Below are positions 1-14,300 of a stretch of 64,000 bases of DNA, one piece after another (the stretch's first letter is position 1; the number at the start of each line of letters is the position of its first letter). Source of the stretch: Leptoclinus maculatus (lineage: Eukaryota > Chordata > Actinopteri > Perciformes > Stichaeidae). Where the stretch lies: NCBI GenBank assembly GCA_032191485.1, contig JAVDOI010000003.1, forward strand, positions 11,284,986 through 11,348,985. Direction: 5' to 3'. The translations under genes and the position numbers were made by a program. The notes below the pieces were generated by a model, which saw nothing but the letters and a program-made list of their open reading frames with translations, did not search any database and had not been told where the DNA came from.

Positions 1-2368
1 CTCCTCCTACCTAATTATACAGTCATTTGTGTTTTGATTCATTCAGGACAAATCAGACCTTAGTGTGGCCCTCTTCAGCCCTCACACACAGAAACACCAC
101 ACCTACCAATCATCTGCCCTCTGTCTGACTAGTCGCTGATTAAAAGCTGTTTAAAGGACCGTACCGCCGGTATTGCATGATACAGCTCTGTGGCTTCCAA
201 CCTTTTGGGCTTTTGACCCCTTAAAACAAAGCATTATCTCGTCGTCATCATCAGCTGCATTGCTTACTTTTTTTCTCGAGGCTCAAAGAGGCAAAATCAT
301 CCAGTAACTCAAAAAAGGAAAACATTCGGGGGAGGTATTAGAAAATAAACAGAATGTTGTACAGCAGAAATGTTTTTCTGGTTCCTATCCCTTCAGATTT
401 ATCTTGCGACCCCTTTTTGGGCTCCCAGTCCTCATGTTGGGAACCATTGTCAAAGCCCATTGACTACAAATCATGTATACATTGTATCAAACAACTTGAA
501 TACCAGCATGTGTCAAACTCTGACACAAGATATTTTGATATTTATGTAATACTGTGAATGATCCCTTATGGAAAAAAGAAGACATCAACTCTGCATACAT
601 TTTTGTCAAAGTCATTATAAAGTCATGCAGTGCTTCGACTCCATTATCTGACAAAAATACAATGTAAACCTGACGTTGCCACAGACTGCCACAGATTTGA
701 GCTTGATTTTGGCACCATGTGGATGAATGACAGCAGCTTTGAGAAAATCAGCTTCCAGACATCTTGTTTTCCTTACAGCGAGCTGCCAAAAAATTTGACC
801 TCTGTTAGCGTAGCATTTAGCGCCCTGACACCATTCAGGGCAGGGTCACTGTAGTCTGACATTGTGATACTGATATTATGAGTGAGATCAGAGACGGATG
901 ATGCAGTAGCTGATGACTTACAACCCTCTCTGCATTAATTGCATTTCAAAGATTAAACTTGTCGTGATGGTGGAGGTAACTGAGCTAATGAAATATCACT
1001 AATCCTGGGTTAAGAGGAGCAGCTTCCACTCTACCAGGGGGTTCTCTGGAGGATGTTTGAGAAATAAAAAGTGTTATTCAGAGAAAGCAATGTTGTTAGC
1101 CAGGTCTTGATTTCAATACAACGCAATCTCATTTTTCTAGCACATTTCCACCTTTCTGTGCTCTCCCTCTGGGCTTTCTTCCCCTGCTCATGGCCTCGCC
1201 CTAAACACCCTCAGCATCTCGTGTCCTCTTAGTAGTTCAGCAGCGAAGGGATTAGCTGCCTTCCCGTGTCTTGCTGCCTTATCAGTTGCGGCCAGGGAGG
1301 ACTGTGCAGTCACGCCGCATCCATCCCCGCTGCCTTCGCAACAGGCTGGGCCACAATCCCCCCTCCCATCCCCCATCTCAGACAAAACCCTTCCACATAC
1401 CTAGCACTTGACACACTTCAACCGGCATATACACCACCTCAGATTACTCACACACCTATGATCTTTTACTACTTCGACCCCCTCGCACATGCAAATACTC
1501 AGTTCAGGATTAGGAAAGACCTGCCCTGATGAGGTGCGTACAAGCTTCAGATGTTTGATTGCAGCGCTGTATCTGAGGCGGTGATGCCCGTCTCTGATAA
1601 TCGATCCCTCCTGTTAGCACGCGGCAGCCCTATCATTCAGGAGGATAGTTGATAGTGAGGGTGTGACAGGCTGTCACTGTTGAGGAGCTCATTTGTTCAT
1701 TGTGTTAACTATCTATCAAGCCCCAGTCGTTGTGTTATCAAAAGCATCACCTACAATTTCTGCATTTTCTTAGCAGATTTATCCTTGTTTCTTGCAATGA
1801 ACCAGATGTCAGGTATTGTGCAGGAACATTTTCAATAGCTGCTGCTTGACGGTGATGAGTTTGTCTCGGTTTTCACGTGCCGACTGCCGTGTCTCAGCAC
1901 GAGACGCCCTCCTCGAGCATCCTCGCTGTGATCTCATCGCCATGCAGACAGAGCGTCTCTCTTTCACTCTCTCCTCCTCCTTTTGATGGATTTAGCCCTT
2001 AGACGAGGCTGTGTCAGTGCATCCCAATGACCTTGTTCATAAATAATGAGTCATGCGTGTGTCTGTGTCTGTGCATGCTGATCAGGTGCTTACGTACAAC
2101 ACTGACCCCAAGCAAGACTCCCCAGTATCACATGAAGAGGAGGGGAAGCATTCAAATTTGACTTTGCTTTCCTTCAAGGTCTCTGTGGATGTGCGTGTGT
2201 TTTTAATGAAGTTGCTCTGTGTGCGGCTGTCGAACAATAATTTACTTGATTCTTTTATTCTTTTGTATCCAAGTGTTCCATAATTGTCCATTTGGATTTT
2301 TCATGACAGGATTACAGGGGGGATTATTAGCCACCATACTCTCTCACTCTTTTTGTTTGTGTTTGCAG
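1..2368 (+). other. eml5: eml5 intron (upstream part)
   Basis: No coding exon could be supported here. The sequence ends in a pyrimidine-rich tract and an AG at 2367-2368 that opens the first visible eml5 exon, so this is read as intron of eml5. The missing N-terminal exons, including the first HELP motif, must lie before position 1. Short reading frames are scattered with no recognisable protein similarity. There is no clear promoter or transposon end. Confidence 0.7.
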
Positions 2369-5300
2369 TTTTGGAGCTTATGCGGTAATGCTCTCACACC
2401 CAAACGTGGTGTTTTTGGCAAAACGGGGGATCTCCAAACCATCCTCTGCCTCGCCTGCGCCAAGGACGAGGTCACATATTCAGGTGCCTTGAATGGCGAC
2501 ATCTACGTGTGGAAAGGGGTCAATCTGATGAGGACGGTGCAAGGAGCTCATGGGGTGAGTTGTTTGAGTGCTTTGTGGCTCTGGCTGATTCTGCACCCTG
2601 CTGCACCATACACAAAAGACTCACAGTAAATCTGGTAAACTTAACCACGGTCAAAGCCATGCACGCTGGCTTCATTTGATTCTGCTCAGTAGAAAAGGAT
2701 CAGCCTTTTGCTCCACAGGATTAAATGATATCTATGGGATCAACAGCTGGGTGAGGGGATGGGTGGATGGGTGGATGGGTGGATGGGGGAGGGGATTATA
2801 ACTACAGTACATGTTCATTGCTGCTTTTTGTACCACCAAAATGTCTCACTGAGGGTTTAACAATGTGCCTCCCTGTGTATACAGAGAGTTTTAGCCAAAG
2901 GAGGTCATCAGTAGAGCTTTTCAATAAAATAAAATAAAGATAGGACATCTACCGTTACCTAGTTGTGGAATATCTTGAGGCAACAGTAGCAGGTTTTGTA
3001 ATTGTGAAAGCCTTGTTAAACAAATGCCTGGCTGAGCAGCAGCACTATGCGGTCTGTAGCAGGGGCTGCTTCTGTCATTGCTTATTTACTGTGCAGATCC
3101 TCACTGACAGCCTGTCATTTCCTCCAGTCAGGGATTTTCAGCATGAATGTCTGTGAAGAGGGCTTTGCCACCGGAGGCCGAGATGGCTGCGTCCGGCTGT
3201 GGGATGTCAACTTCAAACCAATTACTGTCATTGATCTCAGGGAAACAGACCAAGGGTATAAAGGTGATGTCAAGCTGCCTCACTTTTCCTTTAATCTGAG
3301 TACAGAAAGGTTGCAGGCCAAGCTGTGGTCTCCTGAGGCCCTGGAAGAATTGTGTAACTCTACAAAAAAAACTCCCTTCATGCAATTTCTCCTTACTAAC
3401 ATTTCCTTCTTGTTTTCTATTTTCTCCATCTCTTATATTTATAATATTGGACCTAACAGTAGCTAGAGGTGAAAATAGCAGAGGTGGGTAATATGATTGC
3501 AGACAGAGTCAATAAGCATGTCGGAACAGATGTCATGTTCACATATGTATAGGGCACATGCTTCCTCCATCCTCCTCCGGCAGTATAACCCAGAGTCAGT
3601 TGGCAGATTGGCTTGACAACATGTGCTGTCATTGTATTTTCCTGTTAAATCTCTGTCCTAGGTAGTCTGCAGATGGCTATTTACACCTTCTGTCTTTATT
3701 ATCCCTGTCGTGTTATCTTATAATTAGTGTGTCAGCATTTGCAAACGTCTGTCTGCTTTTATGTTAACATGCTTTATCCATTTTTTCCCTGATTTTTAAG
3801 TGCATGTGTGTGTTTTTGACAGGGCTGTCTGTGCGCAGCGTGTGCTGGCAGGGAGATCACATCCTGGTGGGCACGCAAGACAGTGAGATCTTCGAGGTGG
3901 TGGTCCACGACCGCACCAAGCCCTTCCTCATCATGCAGGGTCACTGTGAGGGCGAGCTGTGGGCTCTAGCTGTCCACCCCACCAAGCCTCTGGCCATGAC
4001 AGGAAGTGATGATCGATCAGTCAGGTGAAGCTGCTTGTCACGTTACAACGGTGTTCAAATAACTGAATTTCTGTTAATTCAGTATCTAAAGTAACATAAT
4101 AACCTAATCACAATTTGAGGAACGTTCACTTGTTTTAAAATCTAAAAGACAGTCCCACTTTCCTTGATAGTTTTCTGATGAGCTATTCCTGGCCCAAGAG
4201 CGTGGCACCAATTCATTTTAATTTCCTTTTTTTAATCTCTTTGTTAACTACAATCTACAACAATGAAGCAGTTGTAACTGTCAGTGTGCAGTAAAAAGCC
4301 AAATACATCACAGGACAGAGGCCGCACGCATCACTGCCATGGTTGTTTGACTATGTAATCCCATCACTGCTTTGCCTCTTCATTTGTCCTACTTCTCTGT
4401 GTCTAAAGGATATGGAGCCTTATAGATCATGCACTGATAGCTCGCTGTAACATGGAGGAGCCAATCCGCTGTGCAGCCGTGAGCACTGATGGCATTCACC
4501 TTGCGCTGGGAATGAAGGATGGCTCCTTCACCGTTCTCAGAGTCAGGTGGGTAAAAATTCAAAGGCCAATTTTGATCCTCTGAGATGGTTACTATGATGA
4601 AGAGCTTCATCATTTTGTCTCCTCATTCATACTACATGTCTCTGCTCCCCTCCAGAGACATGACAGAGGTGGTCCACATCAAGGATAGGAAGGAAGCCAT
4701 CCATGAGTTGAAGTATTCCGCCGATGGGGCCCACTTGGCTGTTGGCTCTAATGATAATTCAGTGGACATCTATGGTGTGGTGCAGAGGTACAAGAAAGTG
4801 GGCGAGTGCATCGGCTGCAACAGCTTCATCACACACATGGACTGGTCCACGGACAGCAAGTACCTGCAGATCAATGACGGCAGTGGCAGGAGGCTCTTCT
4901 ACAGGATGCCAAGTAAATTAAAACTATTTGAATCATGTTCCATGTCAAATTGTGGCAACTGAAAAGCCCTCAAAATGTTGCTTTGATATGATACAGTCAC
5001 AGAGCTTCTTTGTGAGATCAAGTGTTTCTGTCTTCTGTTGAGGTGGGAAGGAGGTGACCAACAGGGAAGAGCTGAAGCTGGTGCAGTGGGCGTCATGGAC
5101 GTGTGTGTTGGGCCCAGAGGTTAATGGAATATGGCCCAAGTACTCAGACATCAATGACATTAACTCAGTGGACGCCAACTTCAACAATCAAGTCTTAGTA
5201 ACAGCTGACGACTACGGATTAGTCAAACTTTTACGATATCCATGTGTAAAAAAAGGTAAAGAAGACCCAATTGTTTAATTTTTTAGGAAAAGTTAAGTTC

Positions 5301-8300
5301 TGATATTATTATCTACTGTGTTACTGATATGTTTCCCCTTGATTTTAGGTGCAAAATTTAAAAAGTATTTAGGTCATTCAGCCCACATAACCAACGCCAG
5401 ATGGTCACATGACTACCAGTGGGTCATAACTATTGGTGGTGCTGATCACTCAGTGTTCCAGTGGAAGTTTGTTCCTGGAAGAAAGTCTAAAGAGGCTGTG
5501 CATATAGGTAAGATGATACCCTTTGAACAAAAAAGAGGATTTACATTTTACCTTCTGATCAATCCAATTAGGAATATTACAGTCTTACATTTGAATGTAG
5601 CGGTAGCTTTGTCTGGAGACCAGTGACTTGCATTACTGATATTACTCATTTCACAAAATCAGCGGCTCCTGCCAACAAAACACTATCAAATTAGGCTGAG
5701 TGGCAAAGACTGATGGAAAGTTTGATGTCTACTTTAACTTCACTGGGACTTGAGAAAATATGCCAACACTGCTATAGCTCACTTATTGACACATACACAA
5801 GCAGAAATATGAAAATGACAAGTTTAGCTGTTCCCTCCTACTTCCAGTCTTCATAGGCTAAGCTATAGGTTAGGCTAAACATCTCTCAGATTGAGCTCCA
5901 CACTTACAGAAATAGTTCGACATATTGGGAAATATAATCATTTTCTTGCCAAAAGTTAGATGAGAAGACTGATGTCACTCTTGTGTCTGTATGTAAAAAA
6001 TGAAGCTCTTTAGCAGCTGGTTATCTTCGCTTAGCACAAAGACTGGAAATAGGGGTAAACAACTAGCCTGGCTCTGTCCAATGGAAACAAAATCAGCCAA
6101 CCAGCACCTCTTAAGTTCACTAATTAGTGTTAATCACTATATCTTGTGTGTTTATTCCAGTTCCTCCCATAAAATAGTTTCCATTATTTATGCTAAGCTA
6201 AACAGCTGTAGTGGGATCAATCTTCTCATGCAACGCTCTAAAACGTCAAACTATTCCTTTTCTATTCCCCCCCCCTTGTTTCTTAGTTACATTTTAGGGG
6301 TTGTATGAATGGCTGGCTGTTACATAATGTACTATACTGCTAAACCACCAGAGAGCAATGCACTAGATTGTTCCCTTCCTGTACTTTTTGCTCATGAACT
6401 ACCAGTTCTATAAAGCTCTCCAATGGAACCGTCATCACATTTATGAAGACAAATTCAATAAAAGTGAATGAAGCTAGGGAAAGTATAATTGCACTCCCAA
6501 GTCCCAAGAGCGCAGCTGTGCTTTCTGAAATTAAAGCACATACTAACTGCCTTTCCTTTTAATTTTCCTAATGGATCTTGTGAGTAGCCGCCCTTGGCTG
6601 CCAGTTCTGCTTATTGCCTTGTCTTGGCACGGCTTTACTATGCTGCATCAGCATTTTTACATATTTGTCTTGAGCGATGTCACTGTGAATCACGACTGCC
6701 TGATAAATAGCAGATGTCACAGGATTATTACATGATTGACCCTCACTTCTACTGAAACAGGACGCAGGTAGTTGTCACTCTGTGCGCAGTGGGATATTTG
6801 TCTGATTTAGAGGCAGGGAAGGATTTTAAAGACGCGGTGTGATGCAACCTTGTTTCTGCCTGCAGAGACCTTGGCAGACTCTAACAGTGAAGAGTCGGAC
6901 TCTGATCAGTCAGACGTACCCGAGATGGACTCAGAAATCGAGCAGGAGACTCAGCTTACGTATCGACGACAGGTTTGTGATTATATCAAACATGTTCCCC
7001 TTTTGAACAGGGCTCCCCGAAAGTCGTGTTTGTTATTAAACAGAGAAGGCACACACTTTTTTATGTTCATCCAGGTTTATAAAGAAGATCTACCTCAGCT
7101 CAAAGAGCAGTGCAAAGAGAAGCATCGAGCGACGGCCATGAAGAAGAAAGAGCGAGCACCGGGGAGTGGAGTGAAGCTGCACTTCATTCATGGGTAGGTT
7201 TACTGTGTAGCATCCTAACAGATACACTTTGGAAAGGCTGATATTGTAAGATGAATTTAAAGTAGGCAGGACATCTCCCTTTTCAATTACGCCCTTCATA
7301 TAGTATTTTTCTCTATTTCTGTTGTTTGCAGCTACAGGGGTTATGATTGCAGAAGTAACCTGTTCTACACCCAGACCGGGGAGATAGTCTACCATGTAGC
7401 TGCCATTGGGGTTGTGTACAACAGACAGCAGAATACCCAACGTTTCTACATGGGCCATGATGATGACATCCTCTGTCTGGCTATCCACCCCCTGAAGGAC
7501 TTTGTAGCAACAGGCCAAGTAGCTGCCAGCACTTCTGACATAAAATATTCAACATTTATTTTAGTTCTTTGTTCAGATGAGCTGAGAGAGATTCTTTGCC
7601 ATATCAGACCCAAAATGATCTTGTGTGAATGGGTTGAATTAAGTGGATTGTGTACATGCTGTTGTTTATCTAGGTCGGCAGAGATTCCTCCATCCACATA
7701 TGGGACACAGACACGTTAAAACCCCTGTCTGTGTTGAGGGGTTTCCACCAGCTCGGAGTGTGTGCTCTGGACTTTTCAGGTAACTCAATGATGTTTTTCT
7801 CAGACTGCTTTTAGTTTCTTCTATCAAGGACAGATTCGACATAATCTGCCTTTTATTTTTTCGCAAATTCTTCCAGATATTCTGCTTTCACAGGGGAGCA
7901 AAAAAACTCTTTCAAACAGTAAAGAAACGGAAAAATTCACAAGACACCCACTTTACAAGCAACCCTGAAAGAAAAAAAAATGCTGCTGTCTTTTAGTCTC
8001 GGCAGTCTGACGGCATCAAGGTAGAGCTGTTCATCTCGCTTCCCTTAATTGGCCCCTAGACAGAGCCAGCGTGGTGATTTGTATGTCAGTGTCAGTGAAT
8101 CACCTGCCTTAGATCAAACTCTTTGGGCTGCTTTCATGTTTCTAGGAAGAGCCAAACTTCACTGAACCAAAGCAGGAGCTGGCTCTGTATATGCTGTACT
8201 CAATGGTTTTCCCTCCACAGCGGATGGCAAGCGGCTGGCCTCGGTGGGCCTGGACGACAATCACACCATTGTGCTGTGGGACTGGAGGAAGGGGGAGAAG

Positions 8301-11300
8301 CTCTCTGCCATGCGGTTAGTACAGCTAAATTACAGTGTTTACACGGCTGCAGGTAAGCCTTTCAGCACCCAGCCTTTGCTGTCCCCACATCCAAAAAGAT
8401 TTGACAAACCTTCCTGTTAATTCTAAAGATTGTTTGAGTGCTTTTAGTTTGAATTTGGACATTCATGGATGAGGGTTAAATTGAAGCCACTTTGCCGCGC
8501 AGAGCTGACACTGTGATTGATGGTGAGGAAAGAAGGGGAATTACCTTTTAGATTACGAGGCGGCTCCACTCTAACAGAGTCCAAATTGTTAGAGTAGGAG
8601 TTTGCCCCAAGGCCCCATCTGCAGATCCATAATTAAAGAGAATTAATCTCATCCTGGCAAATTTGGGTGCTTAATATGTCAGATTTTAGCTTGACATGGA
8701 AACACAAAGCAAATGGGTTGCAATAAAAAAGACAAATGAAAAGTAGTACGCACATCCTACGAGTTTGTCCTAATGGCTGAAACAAATTGGACCATAAAGA
8801 TATAAAGCTCTGCATCTTTAAAAGTACATCACATTCAAATATAAAGGAAGACTTACTTCAGGAGTGTCCAAGGCAACATAATCCTGAGTTTAGATGTGAC
8901 AGACTTCATATAACGCCGGAGACAAGGATACAAATGATTGCTGAGTGCATAGGATGTAAAACGATACATGCGACCAGATATGGGGCACACACACCAGGCT
9001 TGTACATTTGATGCAAGACGATTACCTTACCAGACCTGAATTGCTGCAAAGCATGAAAGGTGTACATTTGTTCAGAACAGCAGATAGCAGATAAAATATA
9101 TAACCTACCTAACTGGAAAACATCCGCATCCTAAAATATCTTTGCTTTTGCTTTGTTGCTTGTCCTACTTGATGTTCATATTTAGTCTCTACTCCACTGG
9201 AATTGCCCCTGGCTAGTTTGGAGCAATGAATTGCGGGTTGCTCTCCTGCGTGTTGTGTGCCAGACTCTCACTGCAGCTCAGGGACAGCTTGGAGCTGCAC
9301 TAGTCTCCTTCGCAGACCCTGGTGGGCAATGCAGTGAGGCAGGGAAGAAGGAAAAGGGGCCTGATGGAGCCTAGCTTGTGCACCGCCACCGTCTAGTCTT
9401 CAGCTGGGAGAGGAGGAGTGGGTGTTAGCACAAAGGGCAAAGATTAGAGAGCTTAAAAGTGTCAGGTATAATCCAGCGCCTAGACAGGACCAATGACTCT
9501 TCAATGTTCATATTGTGCAATGCAGTCAGAAGGGAAAACATTATTTATTACTCTAGTGTGTTTGTAATGCTTGGGATTACAAAGGGAACCAAAAAAGGAG
9601 CTTAAAAATGTCACATTTTTGGTCAATACAGCAATAGTTTTATTTTGTTTAGGGTTAAAGTTGTAAGACAAAAACATGGACAACATCCAGTCACGACTTG
9701 TCAATCACAAGGTAGCCACGCCCTAATGCATATCCTGCTTTATGGTCTATTTTACTCTCAATGGACCATCATTTACTAAATGAACACCATGCTGTATTGA
9801 AGACTTGAAACTAGCGATTGAGACCATAAACTCGTGTTTACAATGTTTACTGAGGTAATAAATCAAGTGAGAAGTAGAATCATTTTCTCATAGACTTCTA
9901 TACAATCTGACATCTTTTTGCAACCAGAGGAGTCGCGCCCTGATAGCCAGTAGAGAGAATGCTGATTTAAGGCACTTCCACATTGGCTTCACTGCGAACC
10001 CGGAGGTTGCTGCCTGGTACAGTCTATAGAAGTGTGTAAATGCCTCAAAATGTATAAATGTAATGTTTTTCCTAAGTGCATTTTTTGTGATGTAATTGAT
10101 TTTCAGGGGAAGCAAGGACAAGATATTCGTTGTCAAAATAAACCCCTACCTACCTGACAAACTCATTACAGCTGGTGTGAAACACATGAAGTTTTGGCAT
10201 AAGGCTGGTAAGACCCCTGGTATTTTTGTTGTTGAGCAGAGACTCTAACAAGCACAACTCTGGCTTGGCTGTGGCATATCTTACTGTGAGTTTCTCTTTC
10301 AGGCGGTGGTCTAATTGGACGCAAGGGGAACATGGGGAAAACGGAGACAATGATGTGCGCTGTTTACGGCTGGTCGGAGGAGATGGTGTTTTCAGGCACA
10401 TGCACGGGGGACATTTGCATCTGGAGGGACATGTTCCTGATGAAGACTGTCAAGGCGCATGACGGCCCTGTTTTCAGTGTGCACGCTCTAGAGAAGGTAC
10501 CACAAGGAAAAGGGCTCTTTCACTGATCAGTTTTTTCAGAATAAAGTCAATTATGAAAATTTGATTAGAAGTATATTTTTCTGTCTGTCTCCCTTTTTGT
10601 CTAGTCATCTCTTTTTAAATAGGGTATACATGTTCATCTAGTTGCATATCATTGCAGCTTTAAATGTGCAAATATATTGTCCGTGTAGGGATTTGTGACT
10701 GGAGGAAAGGATGGTATAGTTGCTCTGTGGGACGACACTTTCGAGAGATGCCTCAAGACCTACGCTATCAAGCGAGCGGTCCTAGCTCCAGGCTCTAAAG
10801 GTAATCAACTCATCCTGCTCTCAGTTGTCCTCTACTGTCCTTGGATCATTTGATCTAGTTCCAGAGATGAAATACAGCCATCCAATGCAAAACATTCAAT
10901 GCTTTTAGCTGAGATGAAGATTGCCTCCTGGTTCAAGCTAAGTTCTCTATAATTCACTGACTCTTCAGGGTTGCTCTTGGAGGACAACCCCTCCATACGT
11001 GCCATATCTCTGGGCCATGGCCACATCCTGGTGGGGACCAAGAACGGAGAGATCTTGGAGGTGGACAAGAGTGGCCCCATCACTCTGCTGGTCCAGGTAA
11101 GATACTGATAAGAATAACCACAAAAGCCGTGACAAGTCTAATGATATACAGCCCATCAGATTCTACCTGATCCCACACAGTGTATTTATGGGAAAGCTAC
11201 CTGTAGTTTTTCTGTAATATGATGAGCTGAGAGTATCTAAGGCGACTTTTTTCTTAATTAGTAAAGATTTTAAAGATTGAAAATGCAAAGAAGTGTAATT

Positions 11301-14300
11301 TTGATTGTACTGTAATGAAGTTGTAGGAATGTTTCTTACGTTGGAGTAATGCGCCTACAACAAGGTGACAAAATGGGGATGTGGCTTTATGGCTGCAAAA
11401 GTAGTAAAGAAATATGTGTTATGCTTTGAAAACCAGCTGCAGTAACAGAAGCATATCCATTCTGTGGCTAAATCATACAAACCTACCAGCTTTGCCCTTC
11501 AGTCTGATTCTAACATTACGAGCATTATGGCAACTGAGGATCCCAGAGGAGGTGGCTGTAAACGGCGATGAATTATTGCTGCTTAATGGGAGATTTTTAA
11601 TTTAGTTAAGTGGTCCTGCAGCGTCTCCGAGTCTCCCCCGATAGAGGCAGACAGAGCCAATGCTATCGATTGACCTTTTCAAATGCTTTAAATTCACAAG
11701 CACATTGTGATGGATGGGATCAGTTGAGAGAATAAAAGGTTGTCCTCAGTCAGCTGTTGCAACAGACTGTAGGATGTAAGTATCCTGTGGAATATCGTAG
11801 AGAATTATGTTTATGGTGAATTGAGTAAGCCACTGCTGATGATGTCGCTACTGTTCATATATCACCCAAACAGTTTTTTTTTTTACGGTTGTTTTGTTGC
11901 TTTGACTGGCATTATCATGAGGAGGCAGCATAATTAAATCATCATTACACCTCTGATCTAGAGATCTACTTTGATGTTGGTTAGTTGTGATTCTTGATTC
12001 TAATGTTGGTCTATTGAGAGGATGAGATTCAACAGCAGTTGTTCCAAGTGAAAAAGCTTGATGTTCATAAGACCTGTCAATCATAGGTTTTTTCATCGTG
12101 GATTCGCTGCTGTGTGTGTCTTGGTTCCTTTGGTCGTACGTCCTGCATGCGTATATGGCTCACTATTTGTAGGATGAACAGTTGACTTCCATTTGTTTAG
12201 CAGGTTAGGTTGCTGGCTTTTGGATTCGGTGAGATATGAGTTGTGCCATCACGCCTGGTACAACTCACAACACCTCCTTCCAACACTTGTATCATTGCAT
12301 TGGTAGCTGCTAGTTCAGCGTCCAGTTGTAACTTCTCCTTTCTTCTTTTTAAGTTTTCCTCCTCAACCGCCAAAGTATGTTTAGCTTCCAATGCAGCAGC
12401 GCGCTGAAGCGAGCTTTTTCTGCTTGCGCTTTACGATAAGGAAATACTTGAAGCAGAAGATTTAGTGATTGAAACCTTAGTTTTTACGTGTTTCACTAAA
12501 ACATTCAAAACACTGTCTTCGGGGTTAACATCAACATCAGGATCATCATCATCAAGCTGATTATCAATATCAGACAGCCATTGTTTCACATTACTCACTA
12601 ACTGGTTCAAAGTCCATCTTTGTTTTAAACCAATCTTCTTGCCTTTTACACTTATCTTCAAGAAGTGGAAAATCAATCAACTATCAAGGAAATACTCTTT
12701 TGTACCTTTGAAACTTTGCCATCTGTTTGCATAAGTCTTCATTTTTTTCCACTCATTTGCTTTAGTTAACCTTGCTTTTCTCCTTTTTTGAATATTTTCA
12801 ATATATATTTACTTTTAGTCAGTTGTGTGGTCCGTTTTTCTTTAACATCAGTGTTATGGGTTGGTTCAGGATTCCCGGCCTTAAGTTCATTGACTTCAAC
12901 GTTCTCATCAGGGTGTTCAGTTTTAATTAGAAAGTGGGCTTACACCTCCAAGTGACAAAATATGCACGAAATAAGCCGCAACGACTCAACGCTCAAAATG
13001 ATCTCTTTGTCTTTTACTCGCAACCAAATACAGTCCAATATTGTTCAAAACTTCAGGTTGCATTAAAAGAGTGAAAAAAGAAATGCCAACCGGTATCAAT
13101 GTCTTCTCTCTGCTTTCTTGATATTGACATTCATTTGTGTAACTTGATCGCCAATGCCAAATGTCCCACTTGACACCTGTGTCTACTTATTACTTGATTG
13201 TGAGGCGTGACACATTGCCAACGTGTTAGCTGTCCCCTTGTGGGACAACTAACATGCAAAAACACACATATTGGCTACAACACTGACTTTGAAATCTGTC
13301 CAGCTGTAAAAAAAAAAGTATTAAGAAAATCTAGACTTCTTTTTTTAGACTTTTCTTAATTCTATGACGACCCTTTGTTGAGATATATGGAGATAGTTAC
13401 ACATTTAAGAAAACAAAAGGAAAATAAATAGGTGAATAAGTAGACAGTTATTATAGTTATAGTCAGTTGTTGCCCTGAAACTGAAATTGGATGGCAAATA
13501 CAGTACAGTGATTTTAACAATAAAATATAATATTATATAATTATATATCATAATAATAGTAATATGTCATTGTAAGTAAATAAATATATAAACCACCCAT
13601 CATTATCAGTACACAGGGATAAGCAAAAAAAGAAACAAAATACAATATTAATGCTGAGTACATTCTTTGTCTTCTTTTTTGGGCTATTTGTTTCTTTCAT
13701 TACCCAAGAATAAGTTGACTATCAACACATTCAATAATTACTCTATTGTATGTGTTTGCAGGGTCACATGGAAGGTGAAGTTTGGGGCCTGGCCACTCAT
13801 CCCCATCTCCCTCTCTGTGCCACCGTCAGTGATGATAAAACCCTGCGCATATGGGACCTTTCACCCAGCCACTGCATGCTGGCTGTGCGCAAGCTCAGAA
13901 AAGGTGAGTCACTGCTCAAAACACTAACAGACGAGTCTATTTTCTGACAGGGTGTACACTGGCCCTGGGGCTTCAACAAACACATTGTCCCCCACAGGCG
14001 GCCGCTGCTGCTGCTTCTCCCCTGATGGCAAAGCTTTGGCGGTGGGCCTGAATGACGGCAGCTTCCTCATTGTGAACGCAGACACCCTGGAGGACCTGGT
14101 GTCCTTCCACCACCGCAAGGACATCATCTCCGATATCAGATTCTCTCCAGGTCTGACGCTCACCTCCGCATTTCTTCACCTTGACAAAACTCCCATTACA
14201 TCCTGTCTGAGAAGTAAATGTGCCTCTGAAATCTGTGTGCCCTTCAAAGCATCTTAGTGTGTGTAGGATGCAGAAGTTCAGCAGGTGTACGTATTTCCCT

